This document shows, piece after piece, positions 6,809-15,328 of a DNA stretch of 35,622 nt (position 1 is the first letter of the stretch; every line of letters starts with the position of its first letter). Origin of the DNA: Bacteroidales bacterium. Lineage in GTDB: Bacteria > Bacteroidota > Bacteroidia > Bacteroidales > VadinHA17. A program made the position numbers and the translations under genes. Under the pieces are notes generated by a model, which saw only the letters and a list, made by a program, of their open reading frames with translations, was not told the DNA's origin and made no database searches. The stretch is taken from NCBI GenBank assembly GCA_025454795.1, contig JALONT010000029.1, positions 1 to 35,622 on the forward strand. Direction: 5' to 3'.

Positions 6809-7909
6809 TTACTTTTTACTTAAGATTTCATTAACCTTATTAAACAGGTCCTCGCCCCGAAGGTTTTTAGCGATAATTGTTCCTGTCTCGTCAAGGAGAA
6901 AATTTGCCGGGATTGAACCAACACCATACAACCTTGCAGCTGCATTGTTCCAGTACTGAAGGTCAGAAACATGGGTCCATGTCAGCTTGTCATCAGCAAT
7001 CGCTTTAATCCAGGCATCCTTGCTCCTGTCGAGAGAAACGCTGAAAACGTCGAATCCTTTTTTTCTGAACTGGTTATATACTTTCACAACATTAGGATTT
7101 TCCTGGCGGCATGGATTGCACCATGCAGCCCAGAAATCAATAAGGAGAAGTTTTGAACCTGTTTTTGAAGAGAGAGCCACAGGGTTTCCTTTAACATCAT
7201 TAAGGGTAAAATCAGGGGCTTTCTGACCTACAGCCACAGATTTCAGAATCCTGACCCTTTCCATCAGCTCTGTTATTACAGGAACTTTGGCAACATTTGT
7301 ATCAAGGGCACTTATTACAGTCTCCAATTCAGCAGCTTCCATTTCCAAAGTTAATCCCCTGATTAAATCAGGAGTTATATACGATGCCGGATTATTTGTG
7401 ACGAATTCTTTCTGCAGTTTAATCATCTCTAACCTTATCCTTTCAGCATCTTCCTCTACCTGTGCTATTTTTGTTTCATTGTTTGCTTCTCTTGCAGTCT
7501 GATACTCTTTGTAGAGGCCCATCATCTTATCATTCAATGGCTTATTGGAACCGAGAAATGATTTATATTCATCCTGCGTTTTGGAACCAGTCACAGTTGC
7601 GACGTCAAGAGAATCGAGTTCTCCGGTAACATTGATTGCAGAGTTCTCCAAATAAAAGCCTAACCTGTTCCGGGTCTTTAAGGCAATAAGGTATACTAAA
7701 GCAGGATATTCAACAGCGCCTGTCATTTTAAAAGTTCCCTTTTCAGAAAGGGCGGAATCGAGAGTAATGATTTTTCCTGCCTCTCTTTTCTGCAGTAGAA
7801 AAGTAATACTGTCAGAACCTTCTATATTACCTTTTACAACGTAATGGGGTTCTGAACTGCAGGCAGCAATAAATGCGGTTAAAACAAACAGATAAATTAC
7901 TTTTTTCAT
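6809..7909 (-). CDS. DUF4369/TlpA-like thiol-disulfide oxidoreductase lipoprotein
   Basis: This 366-residue periplasmic lipoprotein has signal MKKVIYLFVLTAFIAAC, with the lipidated Cys at 17. Residues about 25-120 fit the DUF4369 domain found in front of Bacteroidetes thioredoxins. A charged helical linker follows (about 125-225). The C-terminal thioredoxin-like domain (about 228-366) carries WCNPC at 263-267 and the cis-proline in SIPANF at 332-337. It probably reduces or isomerises disulfides, for example in cytochrome maturation or stress. The substrate is not readable from the sequence, and no cytochrome-biogenesis gene is nearby. Confidence 0.88.
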   Translation of the reverse strand: MKKVIYLFVLTAFIAACSSEPHYVVKGNIEGSDSITFLLQKREAGKIITLDSALSEKGTFKMTGAVEYPALVYLIALKTRNRLGFYLENSAINVTGELDSLDVATVTGSKTQDEYKSFLGSNKPLNDKMMGLYKEYQTAREANNETKIAQVEEDAERIRLEMIKLQKEFVTNNPASYITPDLIRGLTLEMEAAELETVISALDTNVAKVPVITELMERVRILKSVAVGQKAPDFTLNDVKGNPVALSSKTGSKLLLIDFWAAWCNPCRQENPNVVKVYNQFRKKGFDVFSVSLDRSKDAWIKAIADDKLTWTHVSDLQYWNNAAARLYGVGSIPANFLLDETGTIIAKNLRGEDLFNKVNEILSKK

Positions 7910-7950
7910 ATTTATAAGGTATTAATTATTTACCAAATTAAGATTCTGTA

Positions 7951-7984
7951 TTCGTAAAAATCATAAATCATTTGTTATTATGAT
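7951..7984 (-). terminator. Terminator of meaB, starting in its stop codon
   Basis: On the minus strand ATCATAA (7984-7978) and TTATGAT (7966-7960) form a 7-bp stem, followed by TTTTACG. The first base of the stem is the last base of the meaB TGA. Confidence 0.5.
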
Positions 7985-9072
7985 CACCTGTTGAGATATT
8001 TGTCAATTAATTTGACTGCAGCTTTATATGAAGTAATCCTGCCTTCAGACAATTGCTTTTCCAGAACAGGTCTCAATAACTTAACATCTGTATTACTATA
8101 GAAAGAATTACTAAGGTATTCCATTATGGTATCGTGCATTCTGATGACATCCTGCTGTTTTCTGCGTTCGTTAAAATAGCCGTTACCTTTTGTAAATAAT
8201 ATATAATCCATGACTTTCTCCCACAATTCGGTTATTCCTGTGTTTTCACGGGCAGAGCATGTGAGAACCTCAGGTTTCCATCCCGATGGAAGAACACGAA
8301 AAAGATGGAGGGCATTCTGAAACAGGTTTTTTGCACCTTCCGCTGCCAGCCTGTTGGTCCCGTCTGCTTTGGTGACAGCAACAGCATCAGCCATTTCCAT
8401 AATACCGCGTTTTATACCCTGTAGTTCATCTCCTGCTCCTGCCAGCATCAGAAGGAGGAAGAAATCGACCATTGAATGAACAGCTGTCTCTGCTTGCCCT
8501 ACTCCCACTGTTTCAACCAGGATTGTATCAAAACCGGCAGCTTCGCAGAGAATTATTGTCTCCCTGGTTTTCCTGGCAACACCGCCAGGAGTTCCTGCTG
8601 CAGGTGAGGGTCTGATAAATGCTTCCGGATGAGTGCTCAGCCTCTCCATTCTTGTCTTATCACCAAGAATGCTCCCTTTTGACTGTCTGCTGCTCGGGTC
8701 AATTGTAAGAACAGCAAGCTTGCGTCCGTTACCGATTAGGGACATTCCAAAAGATTCAATAAAAGTGCTTTTCCCGACACCCGGGACTCCTGTAATACCA
8801 ATCCTTATTGACTTTCCGCCATACTTCAGGCACCTTTCTATTACCGGTTGTATGATATTATAATGTTCGGCTAATGAGCTTTCTGCCAGTGTGATTGCCT
8901 GACTCAGGATGGTTCTGTTCCCTGAAAGAATACCTGCAACATACTCATCTTCAGAGTATTTACTTCTTCTTTTCCTCCCTTTACCATTCAATATTTCAGG
9001 ATTGATGTTCGGCGGCTGATGTATCCCTTTCTGAACCTTCAGGGCACTTTTATATCTTTTTTTTTCTTCCAT
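7984..9072 (-). CDS. meaB: MeaB/ArgK-type G3E GTPase, methylmalonyl-CoA mutase chaperone
   Basis: This 362-residue GTPase gates adenosylcobalamin loading and protects methylmalonyl-CoA mutase. Motifs are P-loop GVPGVGKST at 95-103, switch-region DPSS at 125-128, ETVGVGQ at 187-193 and base-specificity TKAD at 234-237. The C-terminal helices needed for dimerisation are present. The first 35 residues are a basic extension (KGRKRRSK) not needed for the fold. ATG start. The mutase genes are not in the window, but the carboxyltransferase and biotin carrier at 31186-33080 belong to the same propionate/succinate route. The terminator at 9101-9134 separates it from the gene upstream. Confidence 0.93.
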   Translation of the reverse strand: MEEKKRYKSALKVQKGIHQPPNINPEILNGKGRKRRSKYSEDEYVAGILSGNRTILSQAITLAESSLAEHYNIIQPVIERCLKYGGKSIRIGITGVPGVGKSTFIESFGMSLIGNGRKLAVLTIDPSSRQSKGSILGDKTRMERLSTHPEAFIRPSPAAGTPGGVARKTRETIILCEAAGFDTILVETVGVGQAETAVHSMVDFFLLLMLAGAGDELQGIKRGIMEMADAVAVTKADGTNRLAAEGAKNLFQNALHLFRVLPSGWKPEVLTCSARENTGITELWEKVMDYILFTKGNGYFNERRKQQDVIRMHDTIMEYLSNSFYSNTDVKLLRPVLEKQLSEGRITSYKAAVKLIDKYLNR

Positions 9073-9100
9073 TGGCAGAGATGTCCTCTGTAAAAATAAT

Positions 9101-9134
9101 AAAAGGGTATCAGATAATTAACCCGTACCCTTTT
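9101..9134 (-). terminator. Terminator of the DUF1573 gene
   Basis: On the minus strand AAAAGGGTA (9134-9126) pairs with TACCCTTTT (9109-9101), a 9-bp stem with a 16-base loop, followed by ATTATTTTTAC. It is a classic intrinsic terminator shape. Confidence 0.65.
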
Positions 9135-9158
9135 AAAATAAGTTTTTTATACACAATA

Positions 9159-10253
9159 TTACCTGGCAGTAGCAGCCGGTTGCTCGACATCTGCCGTCAG
9201 CATTAAGGCAACTTCCGAATTTTTCGGATCGTTGGAATACACATAAATAACTTTTGTTACTTTACCCTTGTAGCCTCCTGAGTTAAATACTGCCTTAATG
9301 GAGCCGGACTCACCAGGTTTAAAACCGACACCCTTCGGTCCTTGCTGTACTGCAGTGCATCCACAGGTTGACCTGACATGCCTGAGGATAAGATCCTTTT
9401 TGCCCGTATTTGTGAATTTGAACTCAACCTCTTTTGCAGTCGATCCGGGCATTTTACCAAGGTCAACAGTAGTTGCATCGACTTTAAAAACGGGAGCATT
9501 TTCAAGGTCTTCCTTTGAAAGTGAAGAGAAATCCTCTACAAGGTTTACAGATACATAATAGTATACATTTTCCTGAACCACACCATTAAGCTTTATCTTG
9601 ACCATATCACTTAAATTACCCCAGCCCGGGTTCTTTGTAGCATCAAATGTACCCTCAATTATTCCTTTTTGTCCGGGTTTAAGGGTCTCCGGGGTAGCTT
9701 TTAAACTAAGATGCACAGGTAGCTGGTCAAATTCAACTTTTACAGGTACAGCGGATGTGTTTATGAGCTGCATCACCCTGATTTTCTTCTCAGTTTTTTT
9801 GATATTTGTAAATGCCAGGTGGTTGCTTTCAAATCTTACTGAACCGACAGGGAACGTATATAAATCTTCAACTGTTTTTTCACGGGGGACTACTTCTCCT
9901 CTAATTGCCATAACAACAATCTCAGGTTTTGAATTTGTATAAACAGATAGTGTTTTATTAAATTTGCCCGGACGGTCTTTCGGATCATATCTGGCGGTTA
10001 TCTTCCCTTTACCCCCTGCCGGGATAGGTTCCCTGGTCCAGTCAGGATTTGTACATCCGCATGATGTTACAATTTTCTGTATCACCAGTGGTGCGTTTCC
10101 TGTATTGGTCACAAGAAAATCATAGGATTGAGGACCTGCTTCTTCCTTAAAAGTGCCGAAATCATGATCTTGTGCTGATAGTTTCATTTCAGGTTGTGCA
10201 TAAAGTGAAATTGTCAGAGTAACAATTGAGAATAAAAGAATTAATTTTTTCAT
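9159..10253 (-). CDS. Secreted protein with two DUF1573 domains
   Basis: This 364-residue protein has a signal peptide cleaved near residue 20 (MKKLILLFSIVTLTISLYAQ). DUF1573 domains are Ig-like beta sandwiches common in Bacteroidetes exports. Two copies are visible, at about 25-120 with SCGCT at 64-68 and at about 260-355 with STCGCT at 295-300. A third beta-rich segment between them lacks the CGC motif. The paired cysteines may form a vicinal disulfide or bind metal. No function is established for the domain and none is offered here. It appears to be a single-gene unit. Confidence 0.88.
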   Translation of the reverse strand: MKKLILLFSIVTLTISLYAQPEMKLSAQDHDFGTFKEEAGPQSYDFLVTNTGNAPLVIQKIVTSCGCTNPDWTREPIPAGGKGKITARYDPKDRPGKFNKTLSVYTNSKPEIVVMAIRGEVVPREKTVEDLYTFPVGSVRFESNHLAFTNIKKTEKKIRVMQLINTSAVPVKVEFDQLPVHLSLKATPETLKPGQKGIIEGTFDATKNPGWGNLSDMVKIKLNGVVQENVYYYVSVNLVEDFSSLSKEDLENAPVFKVDATTVDLGKMPGSTAKEVEFKFTNTGKKDLILRHVRSTCGCTAVQQGPKGVGFKPGESGSIKAVFNSGGYKGKVTKVIYVYSNDPKNSEVALMLTADVEQPAATAR

Positions 10254-10386
10254 AATATTAAAAATGTATGTTAATATATAATAAATTCCTTTCCAGTCCG
10301 GTTCTTATATAAACATCTCCGGGAGCAATTTGGTTGCATAACGATGTACAAAAATCAGACCGTAAAATAAAAAATATAATTTTGAG

Positions 10387-10394
10387 CAAAAATA
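10387..10394 (-). promoter_or_regulatory. Possible -7 element for the DUF1573 gene
   Basis: The minus strand reads TATTTTTG, matching TAnnTTTG. It lies about 135 bases before the ATG, so the leader would be long, and no -33 match was found. The remaining 10254-10386 is AT-rich without other visible signals. Confidence 0.3.
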
Positions 10395-10409
10395 ATAAAG
10401 TTTAACCTT

Positions 10410-10444
10410 TTTGAATATTTTAAAACATAATATCATTAGTTTTG
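10410..10444 (+). promoter_or_regulatory. Promoter of the 1091-residue envelope protein gene
   Basis: TTTG (10410-10413) is followed after 23 bases by TAGTTTTG (10437-10444). Both elements match the Bacteroidetes housekeeping promoter with allowed spacing. The ATG is about 65 bases beyond the expected start. Confidence 0.6.
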
Positions 10445-10514
10445 CTGCGCAGGCAGAAGATAATATAATATTATTTGAAGACCTAATTCCGGTTGCCTCA
10501 CAAAGGATCAGATA

Positions 10515-13500
10515 ATGAGAAGTACTTACAGACTGTTAATCACCCTCATAGCATGTGTCTTGTTTCTTGATGCAAGCGGTCAGTTCTATAATGGCCATCA
10601 GATGACCTTTGGGAAGAACAAGGTTCAGTATTACGATTATTACTGGTCATATTACAGGTTCGACAATTTCGACTGTTACTTTAATGAATATGGACGTGAT
10701 CTGGCTGAATATACAGCAGACTTTGCCCTTAAAAAGCTTGAAGAGATAGAAGATTTCTTTGATTACACACTGGAGAAACGTCTCATTTTCGTCATTTACA
10801 ATAAAAATGCAGAGTACAAGCAATCCAATATTGGTCTTGTTACTTCAGACGAGGAAAATTATAATACCGGCGGATTCAGCAGGATCATAAAAAATAAAGT
10901 GATGTTGTTCTATGAAGGTGACCATGAAGCATACAATAAACAGATTGCCTCATCCATCACTGAAGTAATAATAGATGAAATGCTGTATAATGCCGATGTT
11001 AAAGACAGAATATCAAGTTCTTCATTGATCACCATGCCCGAATGGTATATCAAGGGGCTTATAAATTATGTTTCTTACGGATGGGATTATGAGGCTGAAA
11101 ACAGGGTGAAAGACGGAATAATGTCGGGCAGGTATAAAAAAATCAGTCATCTTGAAAATGAAGATGCCATCTATGCAGGTTTCTCCTTCTGGAGATTCCT
11201 TGGGAAAAAATACGGAGATGCTCTCATCCCCAATATAATATACCTGACAAAAATATATAAGAATGTCGATGACGGATTCCTTTATGTCATCGGCAAGGAT
11301 CTTAAAGACCTGCTGAAGGAATGGAAAGGATTCTACAGGGATGAGTATTCAACTGACAGAAATCTTCCGGGATATGATGAGAATATTGTACGAAAATCAA
11401 AAAAGGAACAGATTTACCAGCAGGTCAGGGTGAGCCCCGACGGGCAATTCATTGCATATATTACAAATGACTGGGGAAGAAAGCGGATATGGCTTTATAA
11501 CAAGACTAACAGGAAACAGAAGATTATTTTCAGAGCAGATCCGAAGCTTATTGAGGCGAGCGATAAAACATATCCTGTTATGGCCTGGCACCCGAGCGGA
11601 AAGATACTAACTTTTATAAATGAGGAAAAAGCAAATCTGGTGATGTACTTTTACAGGATCAATGATAAAAAAACAGAGGAACGTAACCTCCTCTATTTTG
11701 ATAAGATCCTGGATTTTTCCTATTCTCCTGAAGGTTCGAGACTAATATTCTCAGCTGTTAAAGATGGAATTACTGACATCTTTATTCAAACCATCGCTTC
11801 AGGAACCAACGAACAGATCACCCGGGACATTGCAGATGATCTGCATCCTGCTTTCCTGAAAGACTCTCCCGATGAAATCATTTTTTCATCGAACAGGCTC
11901 TCAGATACCCTGACTAAAACCGCGAGCCCCTTTGACAAGACCGGAACCATATACAACTTATTTACCTACCGGATTTCGTCACAAAACAATATTCTTACCA
12001 GGCTCTCGGAAGGAAAATACACCAACCGCTTGTCTCCGGAGGGAATTGCACGCAGTAAATTTGCCTACCTGGGTGATGCAAACGGGGTACTGAACAGATT
12101 TACTGCAAATTTCGACAGTTCAATAAGCTTTATTGACACAACAACGCATTACAGGTATTTCATTAAATCCAGGCCTGTTACCAACTATGACCGTAATATT
12201 AATGATCAGTCTGTTGTCAACGGCTCAGATACTTATGGAGAGATCCTCTTCAGCAAGAGCAGATATCTTCTGAGAAAAGGATTGTTGAGCGAATCGAACC
12301 CGATTCCTGACAATGAATTTATTAAAAGTTCTTTCCGGAAGGAACAGGATGTGATGTTCCATAAGGCTGACAGCGTTGAACAGATCAGGCAATGGCTGAT
12401 TGCAGAAGACAAAAGAAGAAGGGATACCCTTACAAAACCTCTTTACGAATATTATATCAAAAATGAACCCATAGACATTAACCATTATATTTTTGAAAAG
12501 GAAAAACAAAACTATTATGAGCAGCTGTGGAGAAAGGACTATATGGATATAGACCTCGATACAGGTATTCTTGAATTACCCCAGATGAGGAATTATAAGA
12601 CCTCATTTTATAATAGTTTTATCCTGGACCAGATAGATTTCAGCTTCCTGAATAACTCCTACCAGGTTTACAGCTCAGGTGCACCCTATTTCAATCCTGG
12701 TTTAAACGGACTAACCAGGTTTGGGATAATAGATCTTTTTGAGAATTACAGGGTCACAGGAGGATTCAGGATATCTATGAATTTCGACAGCAATGAATAC
12801 CTTTTGAGCATCGAAGCTCTCAAAGGCACATTCGATAAGCAGCTAATATTTTACAGGCAGGCATTTTTCAGCTCCAATGACACAACTCTGTTTAAGACAC
12901 ATACCCATAATGTATATCTTACATACTCCTGGCCTCTCTCACCAGTTCTGGCTCTGAAAGGTACTCTGGCGTACAGGTACGACAGGCATGTTTACCTGGC
13001 TACAGATATGGCCACACTTAACAGCAACAACTTTTCGCAGCATTGGGGAAGCCTTAAGGGAGAGGTTATTTATGACAATACCCGTAAAAGAAACATAAAT
13101 ATTTATTACGGTACCAGGTTGAAGATCTTTGGTGAATACTATAAAGAACTTACTGTCGGTAAATCAGACATGATAGTACTTGGAATTGACTTTAGAAAGT
13201 ACATAAAAATACACCGTGAACTGATCTGGGCCAATCGCTTCGCAGCCAGCACTTCCTATGGACCCACAAAGCTTGTTTATTATCTCGGAGGTGTCGACAA
13301 CTGGATGGGTTATTTATTCAACAGGGAGGCTATGTTCAATAGTTCCATTCCTGTTAATCCAGACCAGAATTATGGATTTCAGGCTATCGCCACCAATATG
13401 AGAGGATTCAGCCAGAATGTCAGAAACGGGAATAATTTTGCCCTTATTAACAGTGAAATAAGGTGGCCCTTTATAAGGTATTTTGCAGGCCATCCTCTCA

Positions 13501-13790
13501 GATCCAATTTCCTTAACAGCATCCAGGTTGTCGGATTCGGAGATATAGGAACAGCCTGGACAGGATCATCACCATGGTCCGGTGTTAATTCATACGATAA
13601 TGAAGTTATTAAAAACGGTCCTATTACTGTGACACTCGATTCGAACAGAGGACCAATTGTTGGCGGTTTTGGTGCAGGAGCAAGAGCACAATTGCTTGGA
13701 TATTTCATCAGAGCCGACTGGGCTTGGGGTGTTGAGGATAACTATCTGACACCAAGAATATTTTACTTATCATTTAGTCTTGATTTTTAA
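10515..13790 (+). CDS. Exported pseudo-peptidase / TolB-like propeller / Omp85-like barrel fusion
   Basis: This 1091-residue protein has a signal peptide ending near residue 22 (DASGQ). Residues about 30-280 resemble the peptidase MA-like fold found with such proteins, but the position expected to hold HExxH reads ITEVIIDEML, so it is probably inactive. Residues about 290-540 hold TolB/WD40-like blades (VSPDGQFIAYI, WHPSGKILTFI, YSPEGSRLIFSA). The C-terminal part (about 690-1091) is a beta-barrel. It shows YLGGVDNWMGY near 925-940 and MRGF at 962-965 followed by a Glu-Ile-Arg strand, like the L6 (V)RGF/Y motif of Omp85 proteins, and ends in SFSLDF. It is likely an outer-membrane protein with a large periplasmic part. 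A transport or assembly role is inference only. Confidence 0.75.
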   Translation: MRSTYRLLITLIACVLFLDASGQFYNGHQMTFGKNKVQYYDYYWSYYRFDNFDCYFNEYGRDLAEYTADFALKKLEEIEDFFDYTLEKRLIFVIYNKNAEYKQSNIGLVTSDEENYNTGGFSRIIKNKVMLFYEGDHEAYNKQIASSITEVIIDEMLYNADVKDRISSSSLITMPEWYIKGLINYVSYGWDYEAENRVKDGIMSGRYKKISHLENEDAIYAGFSFWRFLGKKYGDALIPNIIYLTKIYKNVDDGFLYVIGKDLKDLLKEWKGFYRDEYSTDRNLPGYDENIVRKSKKEQIYQQVRVSPDGQFIAYITNDWGRKRIWLYNKTNRKQKIIFRADPKLIEASDKTYPVMAWHPSGKILTFINEEKANLVMYFYRINDKKTEERNLLYFDKILDFSYSPEGSRLIFSAVKDGITDIFIQTIASGTNEQITRDIADDLHPAFLKDSPDEIIFSSNRLSDTLTKTASPFDKTGTIYNLFTYRISSQNNILTRLSEGKYTNRLSPEGIARSKFAYLGDANGVLNRFTANFDSSISFIDTTTHYRYFIKSRPVTNYDRNINDQSVVNGSDTYGEILFSKSRYLLRKGLLSESNPIPDNEFIKSSFRKEQDVMFHKADSVEQIRQWLIAEDKRRRDTLTKPLYEYYIKNEPIDINHYIFEKEKQNYYEQLWRKDYMDIDLDTGILELPQMRNYKTSFYNSFILDQIDFSFLNNSYQVYSSGAPYFNPGLNGLTRFGIIDLFENYRVTGGFRISMNFDSNEYLLSIEALKGTFDKQLIFYRQAFFSSNDTTLFKTHTHNVYLTYSWPLSPVLALKGTLAYRYDRHVYLATDMATLNSNNFSQHWGSLKGEVIYDNTRKRNINIYYGTRLKIFGEYYKELTVGKSDMIVLGIDFRKYIKIHRELIWANRFAASTSYGPTKLVYYLGGVDNWMGYLFNREAMFNSSIPVNPDQNYGFQAIATNMRGFSQNVRNGNNFALINSEIRWPFIRYFAGHPLRSNFLNSIQVVGFGDIGTAWTGSSPWSGVNSYDNEVIKNGPITVTLDSNRGPIVGGFGAGARAQLLGYFIRADWAWGVEDNYLTPRIFYLSFSLDF

Positions 13791-13879
13791 TAAACTGCAA
13801 TACCTTGATTGTCAGATCTTTTCTGTCTTATTTACTATTTTCTTTCAATTCCATTTTAAAAAACAAGTTCACTTATTAT

Positions 13880-13893
13880 ATAAGACATAAGAC
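13880..13893 (+). repeat. Tandem ATAAGAC repeat upstream of the ferredoxin promoter
   Basis: Two adjacent copies of ATAAGAC sit just upstream of, or overlapping, the expected -33 region. They could be a regulator half-site pair or chance in AT-rich DNA. Confidence 0.3.
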
Positions 13894-13917
13894 ATTTTTT
13901 AATTTGGAAATTTTGGA

Positions 13918-13925
13918 TAAATTTG
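13918..13925 (+). promoter_or_regulatory. -7 element of the ferredoxin gene
   Basis: TAAATTTG, followed by CACG, matches TAnnTTTGC. It lies 38 bases before the ATG. TTTT at 13895-13898 gives correct 19-base spacing but only a partial -33 match. Confidence 0.5.
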
Positions 13926-13963
13926 CACGATTATTGAAATCGATTTAACTAAAAATAAAAGAA

Positions 13964-14134
13964 ATGGCTTACAAAATTAGTGAAGATTGCACTGCATGCG
14001 GGACCTGTATTGATGAATGTCCTGTTGAAGCTATCTCTGAGGGCGATATCTATAAGATCAACGCTGATATTTGCACCGATTGTGGTGCTTGTTCAGATGT
14101 CTGCCCGGTTGAGGCTATACATCCTGCAGAGTAA
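13964..14134 (+). CDS. 2[4Fe-4S] ferredoxin, 56 residues
   Basis: This small soluble electron carrier is of the clostridial type. Both clusters' ligands are present: C9, C12, C15 and C19 in CTACGTCIDECP, and C37, C40, C43 and C47 in CTDCGACSDVCP. The cysteines are arranged so that the last of each set binds the other cluster. The length (56) is standard. ATG start with A-rich leader AAAATAAAAGAA. It has its own -7 element and a strong terminator, so it is a single-gene unit. Low-potential electrons from pyruvate:ferredoxin oxidoreductase or similar would fit an anaerobic or microaerobic lifestyle, but the partner is not in the window. Confidence 0.95.
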   Translation: MAYKISEDCTACGTCIDECPVEAISEGDIYKINADICTDCGACSDVCPVEAIHPAE

Positions 14135-14152
14135 CGCAATTTAAAAGAGTTC

Positions 14153-14190
14153 AAAGAGGGTGTCTCAAAAGGGCACCCTCTTTTGTTTTA
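14153..14190 (+). terminator. Strong terminator after ferredoxin, possibly bidirectional
   Basis: AAAGAGGGTG (14153-14162) and CACCCTCTTT (14174-14183) form a perfect 10-bp stem with an 11-base loop, then TGTTTTAC. It lies between convergent gene ends. On the minus strand a weaker T-rich run also follows, so it may end the gldB-like transcript as well. Confidence 0.85.
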
Positions 14191-15207
14191 CTCAGGACTA
14201 TATTTTGCTTTACCAAGAAGCCTCTGGATATCGGTATCATTCATAAGATCACCAAGACTGACATTCTTGTTCTTCATCATATAAGCCTCTACAATTCTGA
14301 AACCCAGCCAGGCAGACGCTCTTCCGGGAGATTCATTTGTAAAGTAACTTGTAAAAGGAGCTTCACCGATAAACTTGCGGATGACAAACTGATCAGTACT
14401 GAAAAGAAGATCATTTTCAATAAGATAATGCCACATCTGGCTTTCATTGTTCCTGCAAAACTTCATCTGATCGGATGAAAAACCAAAAAGGATTGTGTCA
14501 TTTATCCCGGGAAGCATGCATTTTTCAAAATATCTTAGCTTACCTTCATGCAGTACCTCTGAAAGTAAATTGTCATCAGGATATTTAAGTGTCACAAATT
14601 CCCATTCCGTGGAGCCCCATCCGTATATGCAATCAGGAACAATGTTCCATGAGTTCATCCGTACAGCTATATATTTATATATCTCAAGTCTCGGATAATA
14701 TTTGCAATCTTTGCCAAGATACCTGTCAAGACTTATACCAAGAACGGAATCTCCTATGATCAGGCTGTTATTAAAGCCGGTAATACAAGTAAAGAGAGCA
14801 GGAACCTCTTTGTCCGGGAAATACCTGAGATAATGTCGGAAAGCATTCTCCAGATCATTTTCAATTGATTTAATATCAGGATATTGCTTCATAACTGCCT
14901 CATACACTTCATTATTAAGCTTATCCGTGCAGAACCGGGTCAGGATATCTCCGAATGAAGGATCGCTTGTATCACCTGCGTTAATGACCAAGCTGAATAA
15001 TCTGAGACATTCGCCAAACTTTTCCTTCAGATGGGGAACAATACCGGGAATTTCTTCCGGTGCAGGCGAAAACAGATCCTGTTCAAGTCTCATTATATCA
15101 ATGTTCACAGATACTGAAGAGGTATTGATCCTGTAATGATCCCTCTTGCAGGACCATAAAAATGGCAGAAATAACAGAAGGAATACCGGTATAAATCTGA
15201 ATTTCAT
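14188..15207 (-). CDS. gldB: GldB-like gliding-motility lipoprotein
   Basis: The ATG at 15207 gives 339 residues and a lipoprotein signal MKFRFIPVFLLLFLPFLWSC with Cys at 20; a GTG at 15240 adds only an implausible 11-residue extension. The body fits the GldB family: an early VNIDIMRLEQDLF segment, then a YFPDKEVPALFTCITGF region, then LGISLDRYLGKDCKYYP. GldB is required for gliding in Flavobacterium, but GldB-like lipoproteins also occur in non-gliding Bacteroidetes, so motility should not be assumed. No gldC is adjacent. It is divergent from a PorT-family barrel gene, which fits an envelope or type IX secretion setting by association only. Confidence 0.72.
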   Translation of the reverse strand: MKFRFIPVFLLLFLPFLWSCKRDHYRINTSSVSVNIDIMRLEQDLFSPAPEEIPGIVPHLKEKFGECLRLFSLVINAGDTSDPSFGDILTRFCTDKLNNEVYEAVMKQYPDIKSIENDLENAFRHYLRYFPDKEVPALFTCITGFNNSLIIGDSVLGISLDRYLGKDCKYYPRLEIYKYIAVRMNSWNIVPDCIYGWGSTEWEFVTLKYPDDNLLSEVLHEGKLRYFEKCMLPGINDTILFGFSSDQMKFCRNNESQMWHYLIENDLLFSTDQFVIRKFIGEAPFTSYFTNESPGRASAWLGFRIVEAYMMKNKNVSLGDLMNDTDIQRLLGKAKYSPE

Positions 15208-15328
15208 AAGAGTATCTTTTTGTACTGCCAAAATAAGCACTTTTCATGGTTATGACAACAGTTTATAACGACACAATAAATTCTCTTATTATTTGTTAAT
15301 TTCGCATCTGAAACTTAATACATGAATA

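Noticed and set aside
9061-9158. A cobalamin riboswitch in front of meaB.
   Set aside because: The space upstream is under 90 bases, is occupied by the DUF1573 terminator, and has no B12-box-like sequence.
10515-11390. Active zinc metallopeptidase in the N-terminal domain of the 1091-residue protein.
   Set aside because: No HExxH is present at the expected helix or elsewhere in the domain; at most it is a pseudo-peptidase.
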